NCBI RefSeq assembly: GCF_001427285.1
Contig: NZ_LMFV01000045.1
Span: 158,408 to 222,407 of the forward strand
Reading direction: 5' to 3'
Source: Mesorhizobium sp. Root552
GTDB lineage: Bacteria; Pseudomonadota; Alphaproteobacteria; Rhizobiales; Rhizobiaceae
DNA length: 64,000 nucleotides
Shown: positions 56,683 through 64,000 of the stretch, in pieces
How the letters are laid out: each line of letters begins with the position of its first letter
How positions within the stretch are numbered: position 1 is the first letter of the stretch
Program-made: the position numbers and the translations under genes
The notes under the pieces: model-generated
What the model was told of the DNA's origin: nothing
Database searches by the model: none
The model's input: only the letters and a program-made list of their open reading frames with translations

Positions 56683-58977
56683 ATGGCCACAGGTTTCATT
56701 GGAAAGAAGTCCTCCGCTGCGGGTGGTTGGGGCGCTCTCAAGAGCTGCGGCAAGCGACTTCTGGAAAGTGGTTCGCCGCTGTCGGGCGCCCGGACCATGC
56801 TCAAGGCGAACCAGCCTGACGGGTTCGACTGTCCCGGGTGTGCCTGGGGCGATCCCGAGCATGGGTCGTCGTTCGAATTTTGTGAGAACGGCGTCAAGGC
56901 GGTTGCCTGGGAAGCGACGGAAAAGCGCGCCACCCCGGAATTCTTCGCTGCGCACACGGTGGCGGAGCTCCGCCAGTTGACGGACTACGAACTGGAGCTC
57001 AACGGCCGCCTCACGCATCCGATGCGCTACGACGGGGCCAGCGATCGCTACCTGCCTGTCAGCTGGGACGACGCCTTCGCCGAAATCGGCGCCATCCTGC
57101 AAGATCTCGACAGCCCAAATCGTGCGGAGTTCTATACATCCGGCCGTGCCAGCAACGAGGCTGCCTACCTCTACCAGTTGTTCGTGCGCATCTACGGCAC
57201 CAACAATTTTCCCGATTGCTCCAACATGTGCCACGAAGCAAGCGGCGTGGGACTTCGCCAGTCGATCGGCGTGGGCAAGGGTACGGTCCTGCTGGAAGAT
57301 TTCGAGGAGGCCGATGCCATTTTCGTTGTCGGCCAGAACCCCGGAACCAACCACCCGCGGATGCTGGGGGATTTGCGTCGTGCGGCCATGCGTGGCGCGC
57401 GCATCGCCGTATTCAACCCCGTGAGGGAGCGCGGACTCGAGCGCTTCTCCGACCCGCAAGACAAGATCGAGATGATCCGAGGCGGCTCGCAGAACATCGC
57501 GAGCCACTACTATCAACCGCGTCTTGGTGGCGACATGGCCGCAGTGCGCGGCATGAGCAAAGCCGTTCTGGCAGCCGAGGATGCGGCTGTCGCGGCTGGC
57601 GGGCCTTCGATCCTCGATCATGTGTTCCTGGCCGAGCATTGCGCCGACTTTGAAGACTATCGCGCGGCGGTCGATGCCACCAGTTGGGAAGAGATCGAGG
57701 ATCAGTCGGGCCTGACGCGTGCGCAGATCGAGGAAGCCGCTGATGTCTATATCAATGCCGAGCGCGTGATCTGCACATGGGCAATGGGCGTCACCCAGCA
57801 CCTGCATTCCGTCGTCACCATCCGCGAGATCGCAAACTTCATGTTCCTTCGCGGCAACGTCGGCCGGCCAGGGGCGGGGTTCTGTCCGGTGCGAGGGCAT
57901 TCCAATGTTCAGGGTGACCGCACGGTCGGTATCAATGAGAAGCCGCCGGCGTCTTTCCTCGACGCGCTTGAGAGGGAGTTGGGGTTCGAGGTTCCGCGTG
58001 AGGAAGGTCATAATGTGCTGAGTGCCATCGGCGCCATGCTGGACGGCACCGCGCAGGCTTTCATCGGATTGGGCGGCAACTTTGCACGCGCTACACCGGA
58101 CAGTGCGCTGGTTTCGAAGGCGCTCTCCCGCCAGCGGCTGACGGTCCACATCGCGACCAAGCCGAACCACTCACATTTGATGCCGGGCGCGACCAGTTTC
58201 ATTCTGCCTTGTCTTGGTCGTACCGAAATCGACCTCAATTCCAAGGGCCAGTCGCGGATCGTCAGTGTCGAGGACTCGATGAGCATGGTGCATGGCTCCG
58301 GCGGCATCAATCGTCCGGCGTCACGCCATCTGCTATCCGAAGTGGCGATCATTGCCGGGATGGCTGCGGCAACCGTTGGAAACGGCGTCGTTGACTGGAA
58401 TGCCCTTGCTGACGACTACGACCGCATCCGCGATCTCATCGAAAAAACTGTTCCAGGGTTCGAAGACTACAACGAGCGCCTTCGCAAGCCTCGCGGGTTC
58501 CACCTTCGCAACAGCGCTGCGCACCGGGAGTGGAATACTCCGGCGGGAAAGGCGACCTTTGCCAGCGGCGCCCTGCCGGAAGAAACCGTCCATCAGAAGG
58601 CACGAAAGGGCGATGGCCGGTTCGCCCTTCAGACATTTCGTTCCCATGACCAGTACAACACCACCGTCTACGGCCTCGATGACCGCTATCGCGGCGTCTA
58701 TGGCGAGCGGCAGGTGATCTTCATCAATCCGGCGGATTTGCGCGAGTTCGGTGCTGAGGCCGGCGAACGGGTCGATGTCGTTGGTGAGTACAACGACGGC
58801 ATAGAACGCATAGCGCCGGCGTTTCGCTTCGTTCCCTATGATATTCCGCGCGGCAGCGTCGCCGGCTACTATCCTGAACTGAACGTCCTTGTGCCGCTGG
58901 GGAGTTTTGGCGAGGGGAGCGATACACCCACCTCCAAGTCGATCATGGTGTCGTTCCGCAAGCTTGAAGCAGCATGA
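56683..58977 (+). CDS. FdhF/YdeP-family molybdopterin oxidoreductase
   Basis: 764 residues, a bis-MGD molybdoenzyme of the FdhF/YdeP type. N-terminal cysteines C50-x2-C53 and C67 lie in FDCPGCAWG...FCENG, a spacing unlike the usual formate dehydrogenase Fe-S motif. Residue C183 (SNMCHEAS) is where selenocysteine or cysteine ligates Mo in formate dehydrogenases. The MGD-binding region shows at VVGQNPGTNHPRML and CPVRGHSNVQGDRTVG. YdeP substrates are unclear; E. coli YdeP contributes to acid tolerance. AAGG precedes the start. Next to a formate/oxalate-type transporter, so a formate-related role is attractive. Confidence 0.85.
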   Translation: MATGFIGKKSSAAGGWGALKSCGKRLLESGSPLSGARTMLKANQPDGFDCPGCAWGDPEHGSSFEFCENGVKAVAWEATEKRATPEFFAAHTVAELRQLTDYELELNGRLTHPMRYDGASDRYLPVSWDDAFAEIGAILQDLDSPNRAEFYTSGRASNEAAYLYQLFVRIYGTNNFPDCSNMCHEASGVGLRQSIGVGKGTVLLEDFEEADAIFVVGQNPGTNHPRMLGDLRRAAMRGARIAVFNPVRERGLERFSDPQDKIEMIRGGSQNIASHYYQPRLGGDMAAVRGMSKAVLAAEDAAVAAGGPSILDHVFLAEHCADFEDYRAAVDATSWEEIEDQSGLTRAQIEEAADVYINAERVICTWAMGVTQHLHSVVTIREIANFMFLRGNVGRPGAGFCPVRGHSNVQGDRTVGINEKPPASFLDALERELGFEVPREEGHNVLSAIGAMLDGTAQAFIGLGGNFARATPDSALVSKALSRQRLTVHIATKPNHSHLMPGATSFILPCLGRTEIDLNSKGQSRIVSVEDSMSMVHGSGGINRPASRHLLSEVAIIAGMAAATVGNGVVDWNALADDYDRIRDLIEKTVPGFEDYNERLRKPRGFHLRNSAAHREWNTPAGKATFASGALPEETVHQKARKGDGRFALQTFRSHDQYNTTVYGLDDRYRGVYGERQVIFINPADLREFGAEAGERVDVVGEYNDGIERIAPAFRFVPYDIPRGSVAGYYPELNVLVPLGSFGEGSDTPTSKSIMVSFRKLEAA

Positions 58978-59333
58978 GCGAAAAAGAACCCGATACCGAG
59001 GCATATCTGGGAGCCGTCGACAAGCTCATGATTTGCGATGGCGGGCTGACGCGCCTGCAAGCTGGCCTGCTCGCAGCCGCTCAGTTGGACATCGCTCATG
59101 ACAGCCGAAGCTTCGCCCGCCTGCTTGGAGTGCCGCATGCGCTCGTCCTGCGCGTCTTGGCTGAACTTGCAGAAAGGGACGGCCTGATACGGATCACCAA
59201 GCGTGATGCGCGCACTTTGCGTAACCACTACGTGCTGGGTGAGGAGGGTGAAAACCTCCGTGCTATTTCCGACAAGCTGGAAATCCTGCAAACGAGAAAC
59301 GGATCGCCAGCGGGACATCTGGCAGGTCGTTGA
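58974..59333 (+). CDS. small winged-helix-like protein coupled to the molybdo-oxidoreductase
   Basis: 119 residues. ATG 58974 overlaps the oxidoreductase stop (ATGA). Helix-turn-helix-like segment (SFARLLGVPHALVLRVLAELAERDGLIRI) resembles MarR-type winged helices. Role unknown; the family often accompanies FdhF-like genes. Confidence 0.65.
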   Translation: MSEKEPDTEAYLGAVDKLMICDGGLTRLQAGLLAAAQLDIAHDSRSFARLLGVPHALVLRVLAELAERDGLIRITKRDARTLRNHYVLGEEGENLRAISDKLEILQTRNGSPAGHLAGR

Positions 59334-59364
59334 CCGCACGACTGAACCTGCGGCGTAGGCAGAA

Positions 59365-60441
59365 CTAGCGGTTCTCGTTGAAGAACTTCTTGACCGTCTT
59401 GATGACGCCCGCATCCGATACGGCATAACCGGCAAGCGAGTTGACGGCCCGGCGATACTCCGGGCTGCTTATCACTTCACGCAGCTTTTCCACCGGCTTT
59501 GAATTGAGAATGCCCGAGCGGCAGATGAAGAAATAGTCTTCCCTGATGATATGCACGAAGTCGAGATCGTACTCGATCGCCGGAGCCTCGACGCCGAAGC
59601 CCGTATCGGCCATGCCGCGTGCGACATGAGCCGCAACGGCGGCATGAGTCTGCTCGACAACCTGGCTTCCAGTAATTTCGTCGCTGCTTATCTTGTGTTG
59701 TGCCAGGAGCTGTTCGAACAGCAGGCGTGTGCCCGAGCCGACATCCCTATTGACGAAGGTGATCCTGGAACCCCGCAGTTGCCCCAGATCGATGATGCTA
59801 AGAGGGTTCCCGCGCTTTACATAAAGACCCATCTCGCGCGTCACGAAACCGATGACCGAATAAACACTGGGGTCGAGCCACTTTTTGAGCGCGGCGACAG
59901 ACCTGCTCCTAAGCTCTCCGTGCGGCAGGTGAATCGCCGCCAGCTCGCATTCCTGCGCCCTCAGCGAATCAAGTGACGCCTGGTTGGTCATGTAGCGCAG
60001 GTCGATATTGGAATCGGGGATCTTTGCCAGGAAGTCGCTCAGCTTCGAAATGGCGAAGCCATGGCTGGCGTGGATCCTGATGCGGGGCGGCAAGTCGGGC
60101 AGCAGGCTGGCGAGTTCCATTTCCAGCTCTTGCGCAATATTGTGTAGTTGCGGGCCGAGCCGCGCCTTCAAATGCTGGTCGGCCCACACCAGCTTGTTGC
60201 CCAAAGCGGTGAGGTTTGAACCTTTGCCACGCTTGCGTTCAACGAGGGGCTCGCCAAAGAAGGATGCCCATTGGTCAACGAGATTCCAAGCATGACGAAA
60301 CGACATGCCGGAATGCTCAGCGGCGGTGGCTATCGTTCCCGAGACTTTTACCTCGTGCAGAAAACCCAACAGAACCCGCATCGAATGCGGGGATGTCTCG
60401 TTGGTGAAATGCCAAGTCGCCTCGATATTGATGCGCACCAT
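59365..60441 (-). CDS. ModE-N/PBP-like regulator (LysR-type HTH plus substrate-binding domain)
   Basis: 358 residues. Residues 15-100 form a ModE/LysR-like winged helix (HSGMSFRHAWNLVDQWASFFGEPLVERKRG). The rest is a periplasmic-binding-like domain (RITFVNRDVGSGTRLLFEQLLAQ, GMADTGFGVEAPAI) that lacks a signal peptide. One-component regulators of this build respond to molybdate or tungstate or to an organic effector. It sits between the molybdo-oxidoreductase and the transporter and is likely to regulate them. Confidence 0.8.
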   Translation of the reverse strand: MVRINIEATWHFTNETSPHSMRVLLGFLHEVKVSGTIATAAEHSGMSFRHAWNLVDQWASFFGEPLVERKRGKGSNLTALGNKLVWADQHLKARLGPQLHNIAQELEMELASLLPDLPPRIRIHASHGFAISKLSDFLAKIPDSNIDLRYMTNQASLDSLRAQECELAAIHLPHGELRSRSVAALKKWLDPSVYSVIGFVTREMGLYVKRGNPLSIIDLGQLRGSRITFVNRDVGSGTRLLFEQLLAQHKISSDEITGSQVVEQTHAAVAAHVARGMADTGFGVEAPAIEYDLDFVHIIREDYFFICRSGILNSKPVEKLREVISSPEYRRAVNSLAGYAVSDAGVIKTVKKFFNENR

Positions 60442-60595
60442 CTGCCGTTGCCTCCAGGGTGGCGGTTTTTAGGTCGAGGCTTACGCGATAGAGCACAAAG
60501 CAATAGAACGCGATATCAAACGGGAAATCCAGTTCGCATTTAGGCTAAGGTTGTAGCCCGGAGCCGGCAGGACTTTCCCGCCGGCCGATTGCCAG

Positions 60596-60619
60596 ACGGC
60601 CCGCGTGAAAGCGGGCCGT
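60596..60619. terminator. GC hairpin downstream of the transporter genes
   Basis: A 9-bp perfect stem ACGGCCCGC / GCGGGCCGT with a GTGAAA loop, beyond the stop of the 40-residue protein. No clear T-run follows on the minus strand. Confidence 0.5.
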
Positions 60620-60637
60620 TCGGTTGGATTTCATCAG

Positions 60638-60760
60638 CTACTGAAAGAGCTTCATGGCGTTCAGGAGCGTTTGGAAGACGCCCATCAGCAATGGTATGCC
60701 TACGAAGATCCAGGCTGCCGCCACTTTCCAGGCCGGCGTGCGTACGATCGTGTCTGTCAT
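60638..60760 (-). CDS. MFS transporter small partner protein, 40 residues
   Basis: MTDTIVRTPAWKVAAAWIFV is the start; one hydrophobic helix follows and the protein ends LLNAMKLFQ. It lies 13 bases after the OFA transporter stop on the same strand, with GGGAGA at good spacing before ATG 60760. Small one-helix proteins of this kind accompany oxalate/formate-type MFS transporters and are annotated as 'MFS transporter small subunit'. A stabilising role is presumed. Confidence 0.75.
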   Translation of the reverse strand: MTDTIVRTPAWKVAAAWIFVGIPLLMGVFQTLLNAMKLFQ

Positions 60761-60773
60761 TCCATGTTCTCCC

Positions 60774-62213
60774 TCATTCTGCCGCGGCAGCCAATTCGGC
60801 GCCGCTGGTTGCTTCAGCTTTGAGATGGTGGCGTTTGTCGACGGCCTTGATCAGCAAGTTGCAGACGAAGCCAAGTCCTAGCAATCCGGCCATGATGTAC
60901 ATGGTCACGTTGTAGGCCTGCGCCTGAGCGATACCGTGGTTGATGTTGTATTCACGGATGTAGTTGATCAGGACCGGCCCGAAGATACCCGCGGCCGACC
61001 ATGCGGTCAGGACGAAGCCGTGGATGGCGCCGACATATCTGACGCCGAACAAGTCCTTCAAATAGGCCGGCACCGTGGAGAATCCGCCGCCGTACATGCT
61101 GACGATAATCAGGAAGCAGAATACAAACAGCGGCACATTACCGATGCCGGCGGCAAACGGCACGGTGATGTACAGGCAGATGCCGAGAATGAAGAATGTA
61201 AAGTAGGTGTTCTTGCGGCCGATGAAATCGGACACCGTCGCCCAGCAGAACCGTCCACCCATGTTGAAGATGCTCATGAGGCCGACCAAGCCAGCTGCCG
61301 CGACGGGCGTGATGACGCCGGGGAACATTTCCTGGCTCATCGCCGAGGCTTGACCAAGCACACCGATGCCAGCAGTGGTGTTCGCGCACAGCACGATCCA
61401 GACAAGCCAGAACTGCGGTGTCTTGATGGCGTCGTAGACGTGGACGCTGTTGGTCGTGATCAACTTCTTCGGCTGTGCCGGAGCAACGTAGCCATCAGGC
61501 TTCCAGTCCTTTGCAGGGACCCGCACCAGCGTGGCGCCCACCATCATGAACAGGAAATACACGCAGCCCAAGGTGATGAAGGTATTCAGGACACCTACGT
61601 CGGTAGCCGTTGCAAACTTTGCCATCAGCCAGACAGAAAGCGGAGAAGCGATCATGGCGCCACCGCCGAAACCCATGATGGCCATGCCGGTTGCCATGCC
61701 TGGACGATCGGGGAACCATTTGATCAGCGTCGATACTGGGGAGATGTAGCCGATACCGAGCGCGCACCCTCCAAGGAATCCGTATCCGAAGTATATCAGC
61801 CAGATGTTGTGAAATTTCACGCCGAGAGCCGACACGAAGAAGCCGCTCGCCCACAAGACACCTGCCGTAAACATCGCCTTGCGCGGACCGCCTTCTTCGA
61901 CCCAGCGGCCGAATATTGCGGCGGACAATCCCAAGAACACCATCGCGATGGAAAAGATCCATCCCAGTTCCGTCAGCTTCCAGTCCCCGGCGGCTGATTC
62001 ATTTATTCCCTGAAGCTTGGTCATCGGGAGATTGAAAACACTGAATGCATAGGCTTGCCCAATGCATAGATGGACGCAAAGTGCTGCCGGTGGAACAAGC
62101 CAACGATTGAATCCAGGCTTCGCCACAGTCCTGGATCTATCCAGAATGGGTATAATAGACTTCGAGAATTGCTCAGCAGAATCTAATCTTGCCACCTTCT
62201 CCTCCTTCTCCAT
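60774..62213 (-). CDS. OFA-family (oxalate/formate antiporter type) MFS transporter
   Basis: 479 residues with 12 hydrophobic helices; N-terminal 35 residues are cytosolic. OFA-type features are the long loop after helix 6, AGRFCWATVSDFIGRKNTY-like MFS motif (GGRFCWATVSDFIGRKNT) and PVSTLIKWFPDRPGMATGMA. Transports oxalate, formate or other monocarboxylates. Proximity to a molybdo-oxidoreductase of the formate dehydrogenase family supports formate or oxalate. Confidence 0.85.
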   Translation of the reverse strand: MEKEEKVARLDSAEQFSKSIIPILDRSRTVAKPGFNRWLVPPAALCVHLCIGQAYAFSVFNLPMTKLQGINESAAGDWKLTELGWIFSIAMVFLGLSAAIFGRWVEEGGPRKAMFTAGVLWASGFFVSALGVKFHNIWLIYFGYGFLGGCALGIGYISPVSTLIKWFPDRPGMATGMAIMGFGGGAMIASPLSVWLMAKFATATDVGVLNTFITLGCVYFLFMMVGATLVRVPAKDWKPDGYVAPAQPKKLITTNSVHVYDAIKTPQFWLVWIVLCANTTAGIGVLGQASAMSQEMFPGVITPVAAAGLVGLMSIFNMGGRFCWATVSDFIGRKNTYFTFFILGICLYITVPFAAGIGNVPLFVFCFLIIVSMYGGGFSTVPAYLKDLFGVRYVGAIHGFVLTAWSAAGIFGPVLINYIREYNINHGIAQAQAYNVTMYIMAGLLGLGFVCNLLIKAVDKRHHLKAEATSGAELAAAAE

Positions 62214-62762
62214 TGTTTATTGTTTTGTTTGTGTTTTATGCACATTGCCTTGGGTGTAAGTTTCCTTAGGAAATGCGTTTATCAACGAAATCTGGTGCTG
62301 GATTTTTAGAAACAGCCATCCATCCGCCTGCCTCCTCAGGCGGCCACGTCCGATTGCACGGTTGTTGATCTTTGCAATTAGGTAATAAAGTATATTCAGA
62401 TCAAATATTACCCGCAAATATTCACAATATTATCCACATGATACTGCGTGTGTGCGGGAATATATACAAACCGAATTACCTCCTCCCATGGAGACATCAT
62501 TGTATAATGTCTTCGGTAATCATGGATATATTATTTTCTTATGCCATGCACCCTAGCCAAAACGCTAGGCTTGGAGTCGCACAAATGCAATATTAATTTT
62601 TCTTCATATATTACATGATCCTGTATCTATGTAATTTCTTTTGGTTATCTCATAAATTGTGAATAATAATTCATGTTGACGGAGTGAAATTAATCTATCT
62701 AATCATTTAGTATAACAAAAATAATACTGCCTGATAACATTGAATGATTTGGGAGATCAACT
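62214..62762. other. very AT-rich intergenic region
   Basis: About 550 bases, strikingly AT-rich against the GC-rich surroundings. No supported gene. It has ATTACAT, 12 bases, ATGTAAT at 62610-62635. A GGGAGA site lies at 62752. It presumably carries the promoter of the aldehyde dehydrogenase; the composition suggests acquired DNA. Confidence 0.55.
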
Positions 62763-62906
62763 ATGAATGACATGACTGCGTTGTCGATGCAGGATCTGCT
62801 GATCGACGGTCGCCGCGTGAAGCCCCTGTCGGGCCGCTATTTCAACACTGTGAACCCTGCCACCGAGCAGGTCATCGCCCAGGTTGCCGAGGCCGGCGTT
62901 CGCTGA
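62763..62906 (+). pseudogene. truncated 5' copy of the aldehyde dehydrogenase start (47 codons)
   Basis: Begins MNDMTALSMQDLLIDGRRVK with GGGAGA 5 bases upstream, the natural start of an aldehyde dehydrogenase. After the 115-bp duplicated segment it runs into GVR and TGA at 62904; a second in-frame TGA follows at 62916. It can only make a 47-residue fragment. It may now serve as a leader peptide for the gene downstream (translational coupling), or it is debris. Confidence 0.75.
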
Positions 62907-63034
62907 CCGTGCCTATGAGCGATGCAGGATCTGCTGATCGACGGTCGCCGCGTGAAGCCCCTGTCGGGCCGCTATTTCAACACTGTGAACCCTGCCACCG
63001 AGCAGGTCATCGCCCAGGTTGCCGAGGCCGGCGT
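62785..63034 (+). repeat. 115-bp perfect direct duplication at the aldehyde dehydrogenase 5' end
   Basis: 62785-62899 and 62920-63034 are identical, separated by 20 bases. The offset is 135 bases, in frame, but the 20-base spacer carries two in-frame stops. Confidence 0.95.
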
Positions 63035-64000
63035 CGAGGATGTCGATGTCGCGGTGCGCTCGGCCCGCAAGGCGCTGGACGGCGAGTGGGGCCACATGAA
63101 GGCCAGCGACCGCGGCCGGCTTTTGCTGAAGCTTGCCGACCTCATCAAGCGCGATGAGGAAGAGCTGGTCATGCTGGAGAGCCTGGATTCGGGCAAGCCG
63201 GTCTCGGCCATCCGCCGCCAGGACCTGCCGGCGGTCATCGACACGCTGGTCTACTATGCCGGCATGGCCGACAAGATCAACGGCCAGGTGATCCCGGCCC
63301 GCCCCGATTCGCTGACCTACACGGTGCGTGAACCGGTCGGCGTCGTCGGCGTCATCATTCCGTGGAACTTCCCGCTGATGATCGGCATGTGGAAGATGGC
63401 CCCGGCCCTGGCCTGCGGTTGCACGCTCGTCGTCAAGCCGGCTGAGATCACGCCGCTCACCGCGCTCAAGATCGGTGAGCTTGCCCTTGAAGCGGGCTTT
63501 CCGGCAGGCGTGCTGAACGTCGTTCCGGGCTTCGGCAAGGTGGCCGGCCAGGCGTTGGTTGATCATGCTGATGTCGACAAGGTTACGTTCACGGGTTCGC
63601 CGACGGTTGGCCGCCAGATCCTGCAGGGGGCTGCCGGCAACCTGAAGCGGGTGACGCTTGAGTTGGGCGGCAAGTCGGCCAACATCATCTTCCCCGACGC
63701 CGACATCGATGCTGCGGTCAAGGCCGCGGGCTCGGGCATCTTCTTCAACACCGGACAGGTCTGCTCGGCAGGCTCGCGCATCCTCGCCCATGCCGACATT
63801 TATGACGAGGTCGTGGAGCGGCTTTCGGCGCGCGCCAAGTCGATGCGCATCGGCGATCCGCTCGAAGCCTCGACCTCGATGGGGCCGCTGGTGTCGGAAG
63901 TGCAGATGAAGCGCGTGCTGAGCTATATCGGCATCGGCCGCAGCGAGGGCGCCAGGGTGGTGACCGGCGGCGCGCGGGCCACCGACAAGGGCTACTATGT
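62922..64000 (+). CDS. NAD-dependent aldehyde dehydrogenase, 3' end beyond window
   Basis: Open from the ATG at 62922 (MQDLLIDGRRVKPLSG) to the right edge, 359 residues visible. The ALDH fold is intact: [26 protein letters not shown], and NTGQVCSAGSR with the nucleophile Cys. It resembles the betaine-aldehyde/phenylacetaldehyde dehydrogenase branch. The 5' end is rearranged: this start codon lies in the second copy of the duplication and has no good ribosome site. Expression may depend on read-through from the upstream fragment. The real status (active or pseudogene) is open. Confidence 0.7.
   Translation, partial: MQDLLIDGRRVKPLSGRYFNTVNPATEQVIAQVAEAGVEDVDVAVRSARKALDGEWGHMKASDRGRLLLKLADLIKRDEEELVMLESLDSGKPVSAIRRQDLPAVIDTLVYYAGMADKINGQVIPARPDSLTYTVREPVGVVGVIIPWNFPLMIGMWKMAPALACGCTLVVKPAEITPLTALKIGELALEAGFPAGVLNVVPGFGKVAGQALVDHADVDKVTFTGSPTVGRQILQGAAGNLKRVTLELGGKSANIIFPDADIDAAVKAAGSGIFFNTGQVCSAGSRILAHADIYDEVVERLSARAKSMRIGDPLEASTSMGPLVSEVQMKRVLSYIGIGRSEGARVVTGGARATDKGYY

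Overview
The window looks like chromosomal DNA of an aerobic alphaproteobacterium of the order Hyphomicrobiales (Rhizobiales), most likely the Mesorhizobium/Aminobacter/Phyllobacteriaceae group. This rests on the high-GC coding style, the conserved block DUF177 - plsX - fabH - ihfA - MerR with bamE and a cytochrome bc1 chaperone upstream (47.4-52.5 kb), DUF1127 proteins, and the protein sequences. The genus is an inference. No rRNA, tRNA, CRISPR or prophage was seen.

Layout. 0-3 kb: 3' part of a large MscS channel and a small exported protein. 3.2-11.1 kb: a tight plus-strand operon with several ATGA start/stop overlaps. It encodes a HAD-UbiA fusion, a DprE1-like FAD oxidase, an EMR/EamA-type small membrane protein, an extended SDR, a class III aminotransferase, a polytopic membrane protein and an FkbM methyltransferase. 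It resembles polyprenyl-phosphate pentose (DPA-type) synthesis. 11.2-19 kb: a FAD/GcvT oxidoreductase, a DUF1194 protein, a 265-bp MITE-like element, a GbdR-like regulator, DUF1127 proteins, a LysR regulator and an alpha/beta hydrolase.

19.2-28.8 kb: a corrinoid-dependent methyl-transfer locus. It holds a corrinoid reductive activator (RACo-like), a methyl-corrinoid:H4folate methyltransferase, MetF, MetV, a 'virulence factor' family protein, DUF4893, DUF1638, the corrinoid protein and, divergently, an MttB-family methyltransferase. A second MttB homologue (43.4-44.9 kb), a betaine/methionine-type homocysteine methyltransferase (35.3-36.3 kb), a second FAD/GcvT demethylase-like enzyme and a DddP-type DMSP lyase (39.3-43.3 kb) extend it. 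Together these enzymes would take methyl groups from methylated amines or sulfonium/betaine compounds to H4folate and homocysteine. The substrate is not shown by the sequence. Two features tie the parts together: one palindromic operator lies before both the H4folate and the homocysteine methyltransferase genes, and five of the methyl-transfer proteins carry Arg/Gly-rich basic tails.

28.8-35.2 kb: redox and envelope genes (redoxin, LysE exporter, Fe-S protein, cytochrome b561, ECF sigma with a YfbK-like VWA protein). 36.3-39.3 kb: XRE regulator, fatty acid desaturase, PhnD-like protein. 45-52.9 kb: aminotransferase and the conserved housekeeping block. 53-56.2 kb: aldehyde dehydrogenase, DUF779 and a GAF-Fis regulator, with a perfect palindrome before the dehydrogenase. 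56.7-62.2 kb: an FdhF/YdeP molybdo-oxidoreductase module with its regulator and an oxalate/formate-type transporter plus a 40-residue partner protein. 62.2-64 kb: an unusually AT-rich spacer, then an aldehyde dehydrogenase whose 5' end carries a 115-bp direct duplication with in-frame stops; the gene runs off the right edge.
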